A stretch of DNA of 64,000 nucleotides from Panagrolaimus kolymaensis (lineage: Eukaryota > Nematoda > Chromadorea > Rhabditida > Panagrolaimidae): the NCBI GenBank assembly GCA_028622995.1, contig JAJQJQ010000045.1:1674001-1738000 (forward strand). The letters are read 5' to 3'. Position 1 is the stretch's first letter; each line of letters opens with the position of its first letter. Both the position numbers and the translations under genes were made by a program. The notes beneath the pieces were generated by a model. It was not told where the DNA came from. It made no database searches and saw only the letters and a program-made list of their open reading frames with translations. Below, piece after piece: positions 11,323 through 22,461 of the stretch.

Positions 11323-13667
11323 TCAAAGATACATAGTTAGTTTTTTCTTCTCTTTTTTTAAAGGATTCTTGGATTGTGTTGAAACTTGAATGGAACATGG
11401 CCCGTTGTAAGTTCGAAGAGAGCCACTCCAATTTCCAGGATCAACGCTAACTAAAATTTTTTTTTATAGTTTGATTTGGATTTTGATAAAAGTCGCTTAC
11501 TGATGGGATTTCCAGCTGTATCTAATGGATCTAAAAAAATTACTTTTTTAGTTTTAGTTTTCTTAATTTTGTTACAAAACTTAAAAAAAAATTTGTTTTT
11601 ATAAAACTTACAAGCATTTTTTACACAAATAAAAGGATTCAAATCATCGCAATTTTGAACTCGCCATTTATTATCTATATCATCGGTAACGCATTTTCGA
11701 ACTTTTTTATTTGGTTCATATTTGCCCCAATTTATGAAACTTCGAAGCTAAAATAAATTAAATCATCAGAATTAAAAAGTGCTTAAATTTTTTTTTGAAA
11801 TTATTCTACGAAAGTGAAAATAAGAGGAAAATTTGCATATTAATCGAAAAAGTAACTTATGATTGGGTTAATAATTTAAATTTTTTAATGATAAAAGCTT
11901 ACAGGAATTTCAGTGTCATTTCCTTGATTCCATACAAACTTTCCATTTTTATCCAAATCATTTAAACCGGTCCAATATGTAACAGAACCAGCGTGAACTA
12001 AAAATATTTAACTTAAGATTTAAAGAATATTTATTCAAATACAAGCGTTATTACTTCCTAAATATTCTTGAGTTTTTGAATCTAAAATGTTAACCAAAAT
12101 TGAACCAATATTATTACAAGCTTCTTTAGCTTTGAACCAGTTAAATGACACCGAATTAAACCACCAACATTTTTCACCAAAATAAATTGAATATCCTTTT
12201 GTTTGATCACATAAAGGTCCAATTTGTTGTACAGTTGAATTCGATTTGAAATAGTTATATAGCGTAGCAACGGAAGGTCAATAAATTCCATTTGGATGGG
12301 TATATTCTGGGTTATACATTAATTGCCCATTAATTAAAATGGTTGCAGCTTTAGTATTTAAATTTATTGGAAAGCTAAAGTTTTGTCCATTGCTACAATC
12401 TGGATATGATTGTTGAAAAATTATTGAACTTTGATATTCATATTGAATTAAATCCATAACATTATTTGTATTTTCAACAGAAATAACATAAACTTGTCCT
12501 CCGCTAAAATTTGCTATATCCCACATAAGTTGTGGTCCATCCGCGCCTATTTGTTGCCCACATGGTTGAGAATTGATTTGAACAAAATTTATTTTTGATT
12601 TTGTTTCATTTATCAATTCTTTAGTAACATTTAATAATTGCTGATTATAATTTATAATTCCATTCATAAAAACATAAATCAATGAAGGGTTGGGTGATAA
12701 TATCATTTTAATGTAAAGACTTTGTATAACGGCAATATCGACACATGAATCCTAAAAATTATCATAGAAAGTTATTTAAAAAAAAAATATTTTTCATTAT
12801 ATTTCATTCTCTAAATTTTTTTTCTTGCTAAAACCTTTTCCGTTATTTTAGATTACTAACCTTGGTTGTATTTTTAGCATTTGTTTCAGCAAATTTTTTG
12901 AAACCTTTTAAAAATTCTTTTGAATTTGCATTTTCTATAATTCGGTATACAGTTATATCATCAAAAGCATAAAGTTCATAATTATAAATCCATTTTGAAT
13001 CTTGTTCATTAACATCATGAATAACTTTTTTCATTTCAGATTGCATTTCTTGAATCATTTGACTAAAAAATTTTTTTAACTTTATTTATTAACTTTCTTT
13101 TTGAATTTAATAAAAATAACTTGCGCGGTTGTCGATGAATCATGAACGAGAAAGGTTAATGTCTTTCCTTTTGGTTTAAATTCTTCGGGAGTTTTTTTAG
13201 CTGAAATATAAAAAAGTGATATATTTATCTTTAATTTTATGAGTAAAAAAAATATTTTTCGCATATTTTTAATAATCCTTCTTTAAAAACGAATAAAAAA
13301 AACTAACGTTTTTCATTTAAATTCTTTTCCAATACATTTATTTTTTTGAAATTAATCGCTTCAATAGTTACAAATAGAGCTAACAAAAATATTAACTTTA
13401 AAGGGACACTTTCACCTGACTCAAATTTTTGCTTACGACATGTTTTACCTCCTAGCGCGAAAGTTCTTTGTCAAGTCCATTTCGAAAATGTTTGTAAGCC
13501 TTGGTCAAACTTCGTGAAATTTTTGAAATTTTTTCCAAAGCTTGACAAAAACTTACAAACCTTTTCGAAATGGACTTGACAAAGAACTTTCGCGCTAGGA
13601 GGTAAAACATGTCGTAAGCAAAAATTTGAGTCAGGTGAAAGTGCCCCTTTAAATCAAAATCTCTCAT
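11323..13667 (-). pseudogene. Secreted VWA / C-type lectin protein, disrupted
   Basis: Exons on the minus strand: 13667-13653 plus 13397-13308 (split by a foldback element), 13200-13125, 13062-12861, 12751-12055, 11997-11903, 11747-11612, 11530-11501, 11450-11323. Order: signal peptide; VWA-like domain (KTLTFLVHDSSTTAQ, then YVFMNGIINYNQQ and GGQVYVISVENTNN); C-type lectin domain (GEKCWWFNS, YWTGLNDLDKNGKFVW, WGKYEPNKK, CDDLNPFICV); short tail with GNWSGSLRTYNGPC. Nematodes have many secreted VWA-CTLD proteins, often linked to the gut and immunity. The CTLD keeps EPN, but where WND is usual it reads WRV. Exon 2 to 3 needs a GC-AG intron (GCAAGT at 13124-13119) to keep frame. Two lesions: the element at 13402-13648 and an in-frame TGA at 12278-12280 between the VWA part and the CTLD. 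All other junctions are intact, so the decay looks recent. Confidence 0.88.
13402..13648. mobile_element. Foldback MITE with TTAA target duplication, inserted in signal-peptide codons
   Basis: Two arms of about 100 bp are near-perfect inverted copies (AGGGACACTTTCACC... against its complement ...GGTGAAAGTGCCCCT), separated by a short spacer. TTAA flanks both ends (13398-13401, 13649-13652), a target typical of piggyBac-like transposition; the palindromic TTTAAA context means the exact TSD boundary is ambiguous. It sits 15 bp after the start codon of the VWA-CTLD gene. Confidence 0.85.
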
Positions 13668-14400
13668 ATTTCGTTATTGTTTTAAATTATTATATTTGAT
13701 TAAAAACAAAACACACAAAATAATGCTTACAATATTGAGTTTCATTTCCTTTTTATTCCAGTTTCTTGATATTGTGTTTTTCTTATCAATTTTTTTTACC
13801 AGATTTGCATTCCTTTCCTTCGTTAGGAAATGCGTCAATTGACTTTTGCATTTTGTTTAGGATGCCAGGATTACCAACAATCTTATCGACTTCCCTCACT
13901 TTTTAAAGCCATTTTGTGTCAAAAAAAATTAATTTATGTTGTCTGTGTGTTGTTTATGCTTTATTTTTTCAAAGAATAAAAAGAAATAACAAAGTTTCAA
14001 ATATCACAGATCAAAAAAATAACTTTAGTCTGGTTTCCTCTTTTTTTTTTGCACCAAGCATTTTTCTACGAAAATTAAAAATATTTTTTATTCTCATTTT
14101 TCGAAACATTTCGTAAAGAAAGAAAACTAAATAAAAGATTTTTTTAATTCTTGTAAAATAGATAAAAGGATAACTATGCCCAAATAAGTGATGTGATTGT
14201 CTTTGGAAGTTGGTGCACGCAAGAAAAAAAAAATTGATTGATTAAATTTTTTATTTGGAATCAATAAAGACAAAGGTCAAAAGAAAAAAAGTCAAACGAT
14301 TATTTTTTGCTCATTCATTAAATTGATTTAACAAAAAATTGCAAAATTAACCATTCTCTTTTTTTTTATTTAAAAAAATTCGTTCATTGAAATTCCATAA
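13668..14400. other. Intergenic, no gene seen
   Basis: Shared upstream region of the divergent VWA-lectin and choline kinase genes. AT-rich; no motif recognised. Confidence 0.5.
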
Positions 14401-15554
14401 ATGTCTGAAAATAAAATTGTGTTAGTTTTTTCTTTAATTTTTTTTAAATTTTATTTTATTAAACCAATATTTCCAGGAATCTTCGGGAATGGCTGAAAAC
14501 TCATGACGAGCAAGACTTTAATTTTCGAGAAACTCTTCATTATTATTGTTCCAGCTTTTTGGGAGGCATTTAGGCCAAAGCTAAAATTGAAGACATTGTG
14601 GCTGAAAAATTATGGTAAGTGATATTCCAAAGGCATGAAGCTCCCCAAAAAATTTTATAACTTTGGATTTCATAAAATAATTTTTTTTTATCTAAACTTC
14701 AAAATATTTATTTTCAGTGGTGGAACAATAAATAACATAATTATAAATTTTTATTTTTTTAGTTGGTTTTTAAAACTATCAAAAAACCCTCTCTGTCCCG
14801 AATATTTTGACATTCCTGAATGGTATCATTCTCATGCGCCTAAAAAACTTACTTTGGAATTAATTAAAAATGAAATAGAATTTATTCGTAGAAAATTTCC
14901 AAAACTTAATCAAAATATAGTTTTTTGTCACAATGATTTAAATGGTGGAAATATTTTACTTGATCATGCCAATCCAAAACCATTGGAAATGGCCGAAAAT
15001 CTTAAACCCAATTTAATGTTCATTGATTTTGAATTTGCTACTTATAATCCAAGGGGTTTTGATTTGGCTGATCATTTTTCAAGATACGCTTGTGATTACA
15101 GCGCTCTAAAAGCGCCATATACGAATATTAAAAAGCTGGCGAGTAAAGAACATATGTTAGAATTTATGATAGCATACATTGAAGAATGGAGTCCAATTTT
15201 GAGTGAAGAAGAAAAAAAATTTGAGACTGAAAAATTATTGAAAGTAAGAAAAAATAAAAAACTTTTATCGCGCTGCAAACAAAAAATTTATTGGGAAATG
15301 AAACTCCGAAAAATTTGAGAACATTTCAAAAATTTATGAAAAATTAAAGCAAAGTTTTTTCTTTCTTTTTCTGTTTTAACTTCGAATAGTTTTTTCAGGA
15401 AACTATGCCATTTATACCGATTAGCCCATTTTATTGGGGAGGATATATGATTAATCATGTTTTGAATCATCCATCAACCTTTGACGCATTTGGATTAGCA
15501 ATTGAAAGATTTGGAATTTATTTCAATCTAAAACATTTATTTGAAAATTTATAA
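14401..15554 (+). pseudogene. Choline/ethanolamine kinase, decayed
   Basis: Choline kinases phosphorylate choline in the first step of the CDP-choline route to phosphatidylcholine. Supported exons: 14401-14420 (tentative, MSENKI), 14477-14614, 14718-15243, 15399-15554. The C-lobe is well preserved: Brenner motif VFCHNDLNGGNILL and the kinase-specific LMFIDFEFATYNPRGFDLADHF, then FYWGGYM and a complete C-terminus (HLFENL). Exon 2 matches the family N-terminus (YCSSFLGG..AKAKIED) but has an in-frame TAG at 14571-14573 exactly where the family has a Trp (LGGxW). After GGTINNI the ATP-binding lobe, about 100 residues, is missing: the ORF runs straight into the segment before the Brenner loop. The stop and the deletion together argue for a pseudogene; a shortened transcript starting in exon 3 cannot be excluded. 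Confidence 0.85.
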
Positions 15555-18170
15555 AAATAAAAAAAATTGATACAAAAAAATAATAAAGATATATAAAACT
15601 AGGCATTTGCATGGCATTCTTCCCATTTCTCGATCGTTTCAAGGGCTTGGTGATCTTGAGCATATCATTTTCTTTTGAATTTCATAGATCATCATCCTTG
15701 TGAAGTTACAATTAGGGCGCTGCAACATTATTTGGATTTCTTGAGTTAAAAATATTTGAGATAATTTTTCAACATTTTTGACTAAATCATATTGGCTAAT
15801 TTTAGTTTAGCAAAATTGAATAGCTATAAGTTTTTTTTAAAACTATTAAAAAAAAGTTTAAAAAATTCAAAAATAATACTGCATTGAATGAATGAAAAAA
15901 TGCATGCATAAAAAAAACAGCCATTTTGAGTCAAGAAAAAAAGAAGAAAATAAAAGACAAATTGATTGATCAAACTTTTTTAACCCATCTTTGTCGCCTT
16001 TTTTGATGGAAAAAATCGCGATTTCAGTCTCAGCACATTCAATGTTATCAAAGTATTATTTTGGTAGAAAAAAAAGTGTAATTGACATAAACCTATTTGT
16101 AAAAAGAACAAACAACGATGAAAACAAACATAAACCAGTAAACTTTTTTTTAGATTTCCTTTCAAAACGATTATAATTTATAAATTTTGCATTTGAAGAG
16201 TTTTTTTGGCTTTCATTTTAGTTTGTTCACGATGGTAATTTATTATATTTATTTTACCAAAAATAATAATTTTGTTTCATTTTCCTCAATAACCATGAAT
16301 TAAAAATAAATTGATTGACTTCGCGATACTTTAATTTTATTTTTTCATTTTTTTTCCTTTATGTCCACCAAATATTTCATTCTTATAATTCTAAGAAATA
16401 AGGAATGATAATGAGAGAAAAATGGACTATCAATATATTTGTAGCAATTATTATTTTTATCGCAAATGCCAATATTTTTTAAATTTATTTTTTATTATTG
16501 TCTTCTATCCTTTTTTTTAATATGTATGTTCGGCCAAAACAATTGCACATGGCTAAAAAAAATTTTGCCCGAAGATCAAATAATGATTGAAAATAAATAA
16601 TTTTTGTACAAAAAAAAAGAAGAAAAAAATGATTATTAAAATATTAAAAAATACGCTGCAACGAACAATAAAAAAGGTAGTGGTTTTTGTTCAAGAAAAA
16701 CATTGTAAAAAAAAAAATCACAATCGTCAAGTTTTGTTCAAGATTTTTTCTAATAAATCAAAAAATAATTGCATTTACGCCGAGATAAATTAAATTGGGT
16801 CAATGTTAGTCTTTTAAAAAAATCGACGAATTTTTTTCTGCTCCGTTTTTTTTGTTTTGTTTTAGAATCTCTTTTTTCAAACATTTTTATTTATCAATCA
16901 AGGCCAAAACTTTCCAATTTTTATGCCGCAGAATTAGTAAAATAATCATTTTTTCAAAAAAAATTTCATTATTTATCTTTCCTTCTTTGTGTTGGACGGA
17001 ATATGGAGAAAAGAAAAATTGGAAAAAATTTGCTAAACGTTTTATCCTTTTTTTTTTGTTTTTTGAAGAAGAAATAAAAGCCGCCCAAATTATGCTAAAA
17101 ATAAAAAAAGCTTTTGATTAATTAAAAACATAGCAGCAAGTTTTTTAGCATTGAAATAGATGTCCACTGTTTTTTTTTCGTTTTTTTTCTCTGACAAACA
17201 AAACGAAACACACAAACCGAACACATTTGTTTTATATGCTAAAAGCAAACAACTAAACATTTTTTTGTGTGTTTTTCGCTCTTTACTTAAATTTCATGTT
17301 CGACATCTGCCATTTTTTGAGTCTCATTTGTGTTTTGAATTTTTTATTTAAATGTTTTTTTATTTTGCAGTTTATTGGTCCAAAAATCCATCAAGTATGG
17401 ACAGGAAAAGTTAAAAGAAATTAAGCAAGAAAATTATCTCGCTTCTAATAAAAAATAAAATAGTGTTTCCTTTGGAAAAGCAAGCACATCCAAGAAAAAG
17501 CAATAAAAAATTAAAAAAGATTTAAAATTTATAATTAAATTTCAACCATGTTATACGGACCCGTACAAAGAAAATTGTAGTTTTGAAGAATATGAAAAAG
17601 TGAAACGATTATTAGAAGATGATGAAAAAAGAAAAAGAAGAATAACAAAAATATTGTATCTTGAAGAAAAAAGTTGATAAATCCTTCAATATTTTGCTAA
17701 ATGAAATAAAACTGACTTTTCAAACCCAAAATAAAAGAAGATAAAAAAAATATTGATGAATTGATTTGCTTTAACTTGAAAAAAAGTCGGTAAATGACGC
17801 AACAAAAAAAAAGAGTCAGAAAAAAATAAGGTTAAAAACTTCAAGAATTTTAACGTAAATCTTTACCATCGATATCTTTAATCTATGGAGATAAAGATTA
17901 GCCAAACAACAATCATCACAAAATTGAAAGCATTCATAGCAAATAATAGCGCAAAAAAAAAATGACCATAAAAAAGTTAGCATGAAAACAGAAAGTTCAA
18001 ACAACGCGGCTTCTTCTTCTTGGCTGCACTTAATCCCACACCGAAAAAGCTGTACCCAAATAATGTTTGTTTCCTTCATTTTTGCTTTCATTGCTTTCAA
18101 AAAAGTTGTTAGCTCATCTTTATTTTGCTGCTGCTGCTAAAGTTTGATTTAACTTTTTGATATCGCAAAC
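15555..18170. other. AT-rich intergenic region with one copy of a decayed repeat
   Basis: No gene supported. Contains a degenerate repeat copy at about 15781-16165 (see the repeat entries). The rest is A/T runs with low-complexity frames. Confidence 0.5.
15781..16165. repeat. Decayed dispersed repeat, copy 1
   Basis: Shares an ordered series of short matches with 23821-24165: CTAATTTTAGTTTA, then an A-rich stretch with AAAAATTCAAAAA, then ATTTTG(A/G)GTCAA, then AATTGATTGATCAAA, then TATTTTGGTA, then ATGGAAACA-like text. Matches are colinear but interrupted, so this is an old copy. No terminal repeats or coding capacity seen. Confidence 0.5.
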
Positions 18171-19385
18171 ATGGGTGAATCATCTAAAGACAATTCTTTG
18201 ATTCTTTTACCGGCTACATTAGATGTAAGTTCTTTTACTTCCTCGTCTTTTCTTCATTGTTGTTTCTTTTGTTCATAGTTCTTCTTTCTCACTGATGTTC
18301 CTCATTTTTCAGGGTAAACTCGTCATCAATGCTCAATGGATCATCAAAGATTTCAAGAAGACTAAAAGAAGTGAATTCTATGGTATTTATTACTATAGTC
18401 CAAAAGTCCGTCTCTATGATCCAAGATTTGGTGGAGCTGTAATGATTCAACTTCGAACATTCAAACAACTAAGAAGATCGTTATCTGAAATGGAAAAATA
18501 TGAAATGGAATTGTTTCAACATGATCGTTGGACAGCTTTGCCATCAGCTTGTATGTTCATTTCCTTCCATTCTTGTCTCAGTTGCTTAATGTTTATCATT
18601 TTTTAGTTCATTCTGCCAAAGCTGACGATTTTGAATATACCTTTTGCCTTCGGAAGAACATCTATTATGATCCAACGCCTCTTGTCGATGATTTACGTCA
18701 ACATTTGATGTTATCACACGCTGGAATTTTTGTCTTCAATGGTGAATCTCATAGATTTGCAACATGTGCTAAAGAAACCTTGCTTGCTTATGTTGATAAA
18801 GAATACAAAGAAGATGTTATCATTGAATGCCAAGGTCAAGAATTCAAGGTATGTTTTTCTCTCGCTATAGTTGTCCAAAGGTCATACAATATTCATGTTT
18901 TAGGTAAAGAAGCTTATCCTCCAAGCACGATCTGCGGTCTTCAATATCATGCTTACATCGAAAACCTCCAGAAGATCAAAGAAAAATCAAGTGGTTATCG
19001 CTTCTTATGATCCAGAAATTGTTGAAAAGATGGTTGAATTCCTCACCACCGATCGCATCAAGAATTCGCGCAAAGCTGCCGTCGAACTCTACAAGATTGC
19101 AAGAGAATACAAAAGTCAAAGCTTCATCGTATGTTTATTTTACTTGGTTGTTTCATACTCTTATTACACCCATATTATTTTTAGGATTACACTCGTCAAT
19201 TATTAGTTCAAACCTTGAATAATGATAATGCTCCTATTCGACTTGAACTTGCTAAATTTCATAGTGATAGAGAAACAAGAAAGATGGTCGCAGCATGGAT
19301 TGCCTGTAAAACTGATCCAATGGAAGTTAAAAAGATTGATGCTGCGCCTTTCAACCGTTGGCGAACTGAAAGACTAAACAAATGA
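18171..19385 (+). CDS. BTB/POZ domain protein
   Basis: Five exons, 18171-18224, 18313-18550, 18607-18848, 18904-19128 and 19185-19383 plus stop to 19385, encode 319 residues; every junction is GT-AG and in frame. The N-terminal 180 residues (KLVINAQWIIKDFKKTKRSEF, KVRLYDPRFGG) could be a diverged MATH-like or other beta-rich domain; I do not recognise it firmly. The BTB domain follows: YKEDVIIECQGQEFKVKKLI, then ARSAVFNIML, then YDPEIVEKMVEFLTTDRI, a familiar 'D..I...G..F..H...L..RS.VF..M' pattern in which the usual His is Lys. BTB proteins of this kind often recruit substrates to cullin-3. A C-terminal helical region (about 255-319) resembles the BACK-like tail of worm BTB proteins. Confidence 0.82.
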
Positions 19386-20064
19386 TGTTTGGTCAATATG
19401 AACAAAGCCTCTTCTTTTTTCTGTTTTTAACTTGTTATATTTAATATCTTTTTTTGTCTTGTTTTTTTATTTTGCCAATAAAGTTTAATAAATGTAAAAG
19501 TTTTCTTTGTAATGTTTGAAACTGCTGGTTAGCAGAGGGATTAATGAAAGTCTTAAAGTTATTGATTGGCTTTCATATAATAAGTATGTATTAGTATCTT
19601 TTATGTTTGATCATTTCCATTTCTTTTATCTCCATATTGCTTCATTGTTTTTTGAGTTAGTACATTCTTTTAATGACCACATTGAGTGTTATTGCAAACT
19701 AGCAAACAACGTTAATACTGAAATGCACTTTCTTCTAGTTAACTTCGATCAAGCTAATAATGCCTTGTTTGAACATGTTTTCTTTTTTATGTTTGTTTTT
19801 GAGTATTTCTAATGCATTTTTTCTTCTTATTTCTTAATACGTTAGTATCAGTGCTAATGAATCTCAAATAAGCTAAAGTAAAAGGAAGCAAGAAGAAGCT
19901 CAAAGTTCCTCAACCATACTTTTTAACAACAAAGCTTTTTTTCATGGAACGGTTGCTACTGGCAATGTGTGTTCTAAAGCCAATGCATAAGCAAAACATT
20001 TTTGTTTTCTCCAAAGCTTTTTAGTTTTATCATCCTTCAAAAAATTCTATCAAACAATCAAATA
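19386..20064. other. Intergenic, no gene seen
   Basis: 3' end of the BTB gene (AATAAA at about 19480) and upstream region of the TRM112 gene. Nothing else recognised. Confidence 0.5.
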
Positions 20065-20603
20065 ATGAAGCTTCTAACTCATAATTTTCTATCATCATCA
20101 TTTTTAAAGAATGTCAAAGTTGGTTATCCGCTGATTCTCCGAGTTACTAAAGCTGAAGTAAGTTTGTTTCTTTTAACGTGCATTTTTTTTTCTTTGTCGT
20201 TGAAACATATATGATTTTCTTGTAATTTTTTCAGATGATTGAATCAGAATTTGATGCCGATTTTACTAAGAAAATGCTTCAAAAAGTTGAATATCCTGTT
20301 CTTGCTGAAGCTGGAAGAATTACAAATATTGGAAATATTGAATTCCCAAATGAACTACCAGCTGATTGGGAAAATAATGAAACTTTCTTGAATGCTGTAA
20401 GTCTTTGATGCTGAACCATCTTCTTTCACTGTTAACTTTTATGCTTTTTTGGAATGTTTTAACCTAATTTATATGTACCTACTATTTTTTAGGCTTACAA
20501 GCTTCTCAATTGTATCAATGTTGTTGATGGCGAATTGGAATGCCCTGAAAGTGGTCGAAAATTTGTTATTCGTGATTCAATACCAAATATGCTTGCAAAT
20601 TAA
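20065..20603 (+). CDS. TRMT112: TRM112 homolog, activator subunit of tRNA/rRNA/eRF1 methyltransferases
   Basis: Small obligate partner that stabilises several SAM-dependent methyltransferases acting on tRNA, 18S rRNA and release factor eRF1. Exons 20065-20157, 20235-20396, 20493-20603; 121 residues, close to the family's usual 120-135. The start [12 protein letters not shown] matches the conserved MKLLTHN.L. The centre carries [19 protein letters not shown], and the C-terminus has the hallmark [21 protein letters not shown]. As in animal TRMT112, only the CPESGR part of the ancestral zinc site remains. The ATG at 20065 is chosen over the upstream in-frame ATG at 20002 because it coincides with the conserved N-terminus. 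Intron phases are all 0. Confidence 0.97.
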
Positions 20604-22136
20604 GATGAAGTTGAATGATTATTACATATGTGTGTATCTTTTATGTTTCATTTGACTTTTGATTATTGTTGTTTAACTATGGATTTTTATGCTTGTTTTG
20701 ATCTCTAAGCGTTGTTCATTTTACTTTTTCGTTTTACATTTTATCATAAAAGTTTTATTTTTTGTGTAAAGTGAATGATGCCTCTCGTTAATTGACTTTT
20801 GTTAGTGCAGTAATAATGAGATGTTTGTCTCTTGAATGTTGTTTCGAAAGTGTTGTATTATGGAAGATTTAACGTGTTGGATTACTAATATCAGCGGCTT
20901 TTTAACATAAAGTACTTTCATTAGCTATAGCTTATCCGATAGCTGCGCATAAACACATGGATTTGCAGTGGTTAGTATGCTATTTTCTTGAATCACCATT
21001 AGCTTAAACTTAAACACACTAACTGGATTTCTATGAACTTACATAAAGCATTATTCCGATTTTCTAATTTTGTTTTACTTTGTTTACTTTAAAAAAATGA
21101 TGACTACCATTTGTTTATGGTTGTTGGTGGTTGTTGTTTTGCTGCACGAAGAGACAAGGAAAGCATTGATAAAGGAATAAGTGTGTGTTTTTGTTTTTGA
21201 TGATGCTTAATTCTTTTAATGTATCACTTGCAAGTTCATGGTCCTTGTGATATTACAAAAATGGATTATAATTATTTTCCAATACGAAATAGTCAACATT
21301 ATTCTCAAAAAATGCATTTTTATGTTGACGAAACTTAAAATAAGGAAAGCGAACGATGACATTCTTTAATTACAAATATTTCAGATTTTTCTTTGGCATT
21401 TTTTTCTAAAATTTTGCGTTGTTTATTAGGTTTAATTATTTTATAAATTTTAAGAAAAATTGATTGCGCTTTTTATGGAATTTACAAAAAAGAACTGTGC
21501 CATTTTTGTGTGTCAGTTTTAGATACCGGAAATAAAAGATCTTTGGGTTTTTAGCAGCAAACATCAAGATCAGAGTCGCCCAAATATTTAAAAGAAATAA
21601 GAAATAAAAGAGGCATCATTAAAGATTTTTTCCTTTGTAAAAATAATTGGATCGCCTTGGAAGCCATCCTTTGAGATGAAAGCCGATGGCACAAAATTAA
21701 TTTGTTTTTTTTTCATGAAAAATGGCTTTTAAAATTATTTCAAAATATTGTGCAATATTGTGTCAGCTTTCGTCCTCAAAAATTAAGAATCTTTGCATAA
21801 TTTTACCAAAAATATTAAACTTATTTGAACACCAAAAGTTAAATTACTCAAACCAATAAAAAGCAATTAAAAAAAAGGTTAAATCAAATTAGTTGCCATT
21901 TTTTTGATTTAAAATTTAGATAACTATGGGCAAATAAAATAAATACATATATTTTTAAAACAATCATTTTTCTAAAAATAGTATCTCAAAATTAAAATTA
22001 ACTTTCGTTAAATTTATCTTTCATCAAACATTAATTTTGGTCTGAAAAAATGTACTTTTTCGTGTCATTTCTTTTTTTATTGCATTCATTTTTTGCTGTT
22101 CATTTGTATATGAGCAACACAAAAAGAGAGCCATTC
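20604..22136. other. Intergenic, no gene seen
   Basis: About 1.5 kb between TRM112 and the 5S gene. A short possible hairpin (AGCTATAGC...GATAGCT, near 20925) is the only structure noticed; no RNA gene can be supported from it. Confidence 0.45.
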
Positions 22137-22255
22137 GCTTGGGGTCATACCGCAGTGAAAGCACGCCATCCCGTCCGATCTGGCAAGTTAAGCACTGCTG
22201 GGCTCGATTAGTACTTGGATGGGAGACCTCCTGGGAATCTCGAGTGCTCCAAGCT
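22137..22255 (+). rRNA. 5S ribosomal RNA
   Basis: A 119-nt sequence beginning GCTTGGGGTCATACC and ending GTGCTCCAAGCT, whose ends pair (GCTTGG/CCAAGC). The universal 5S core is present: GCACGCCATCCCGTCCGAT, CTGGCAAGTTAAGC, then the internal Pol III control region TTAGTACTTGGATGGGAGAC and CCTGGGAAT. A run of six T directly after the gene (22255-22260) serves as the Pol III terminator. It is a complete, apparently functional copy, with no second copy in the window. Confidence 0.98.
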
Positions 22256-22351
22256 TTTTTCATATTTTTTCTTCTTCCAAAATTTAAATTTTTTTAAATT
22301 TGCTTATTAATAAATCGCTTTAATGTTGCTTTTGGTTTTATAATAATATTT

Positions 22352-22461
22352 GTTTTACTTTGTAAAAAGTAAAACTTTCCAAAATTTATTTTAACTTTTT
22401 TCAAGCCACTAATAAAAGAGCTGGAATTTAATGATTACCTCAAACTTTGGGTAATTAAACC
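22352..22461 (-). ncRNA. Spliced-leader RNA (SL1 type)
   Basis: Minus strand. The leader exon (22461-22439) starts GGTTTAATTACCC and ends AGTTTGAG, followed at once by a GT splice donor (GGTAATC). It is 23 nt, one A longer than canonical SL1 (CCCAAAG instead of CCCAAG). The intron-like body has the expected SL RNA parts: ATTACC pairs with GGTAAT across the splice site (stem I); AAATTTTGGAA is an Sm-binding site; and a perfect 10-bp terminal hairpin (GTTTTACTTT, loop TTAC, AAAGTAAAAC) closes the RNA at 22352. Length about 110 nt is normal. It points toward the 5S gene (convergent, about 97 bp between 3' ends), recalling the 5S/SL1 linkage of Caenorhabditis. Pol II PSE was not identifiable. Confidence 0.92.
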
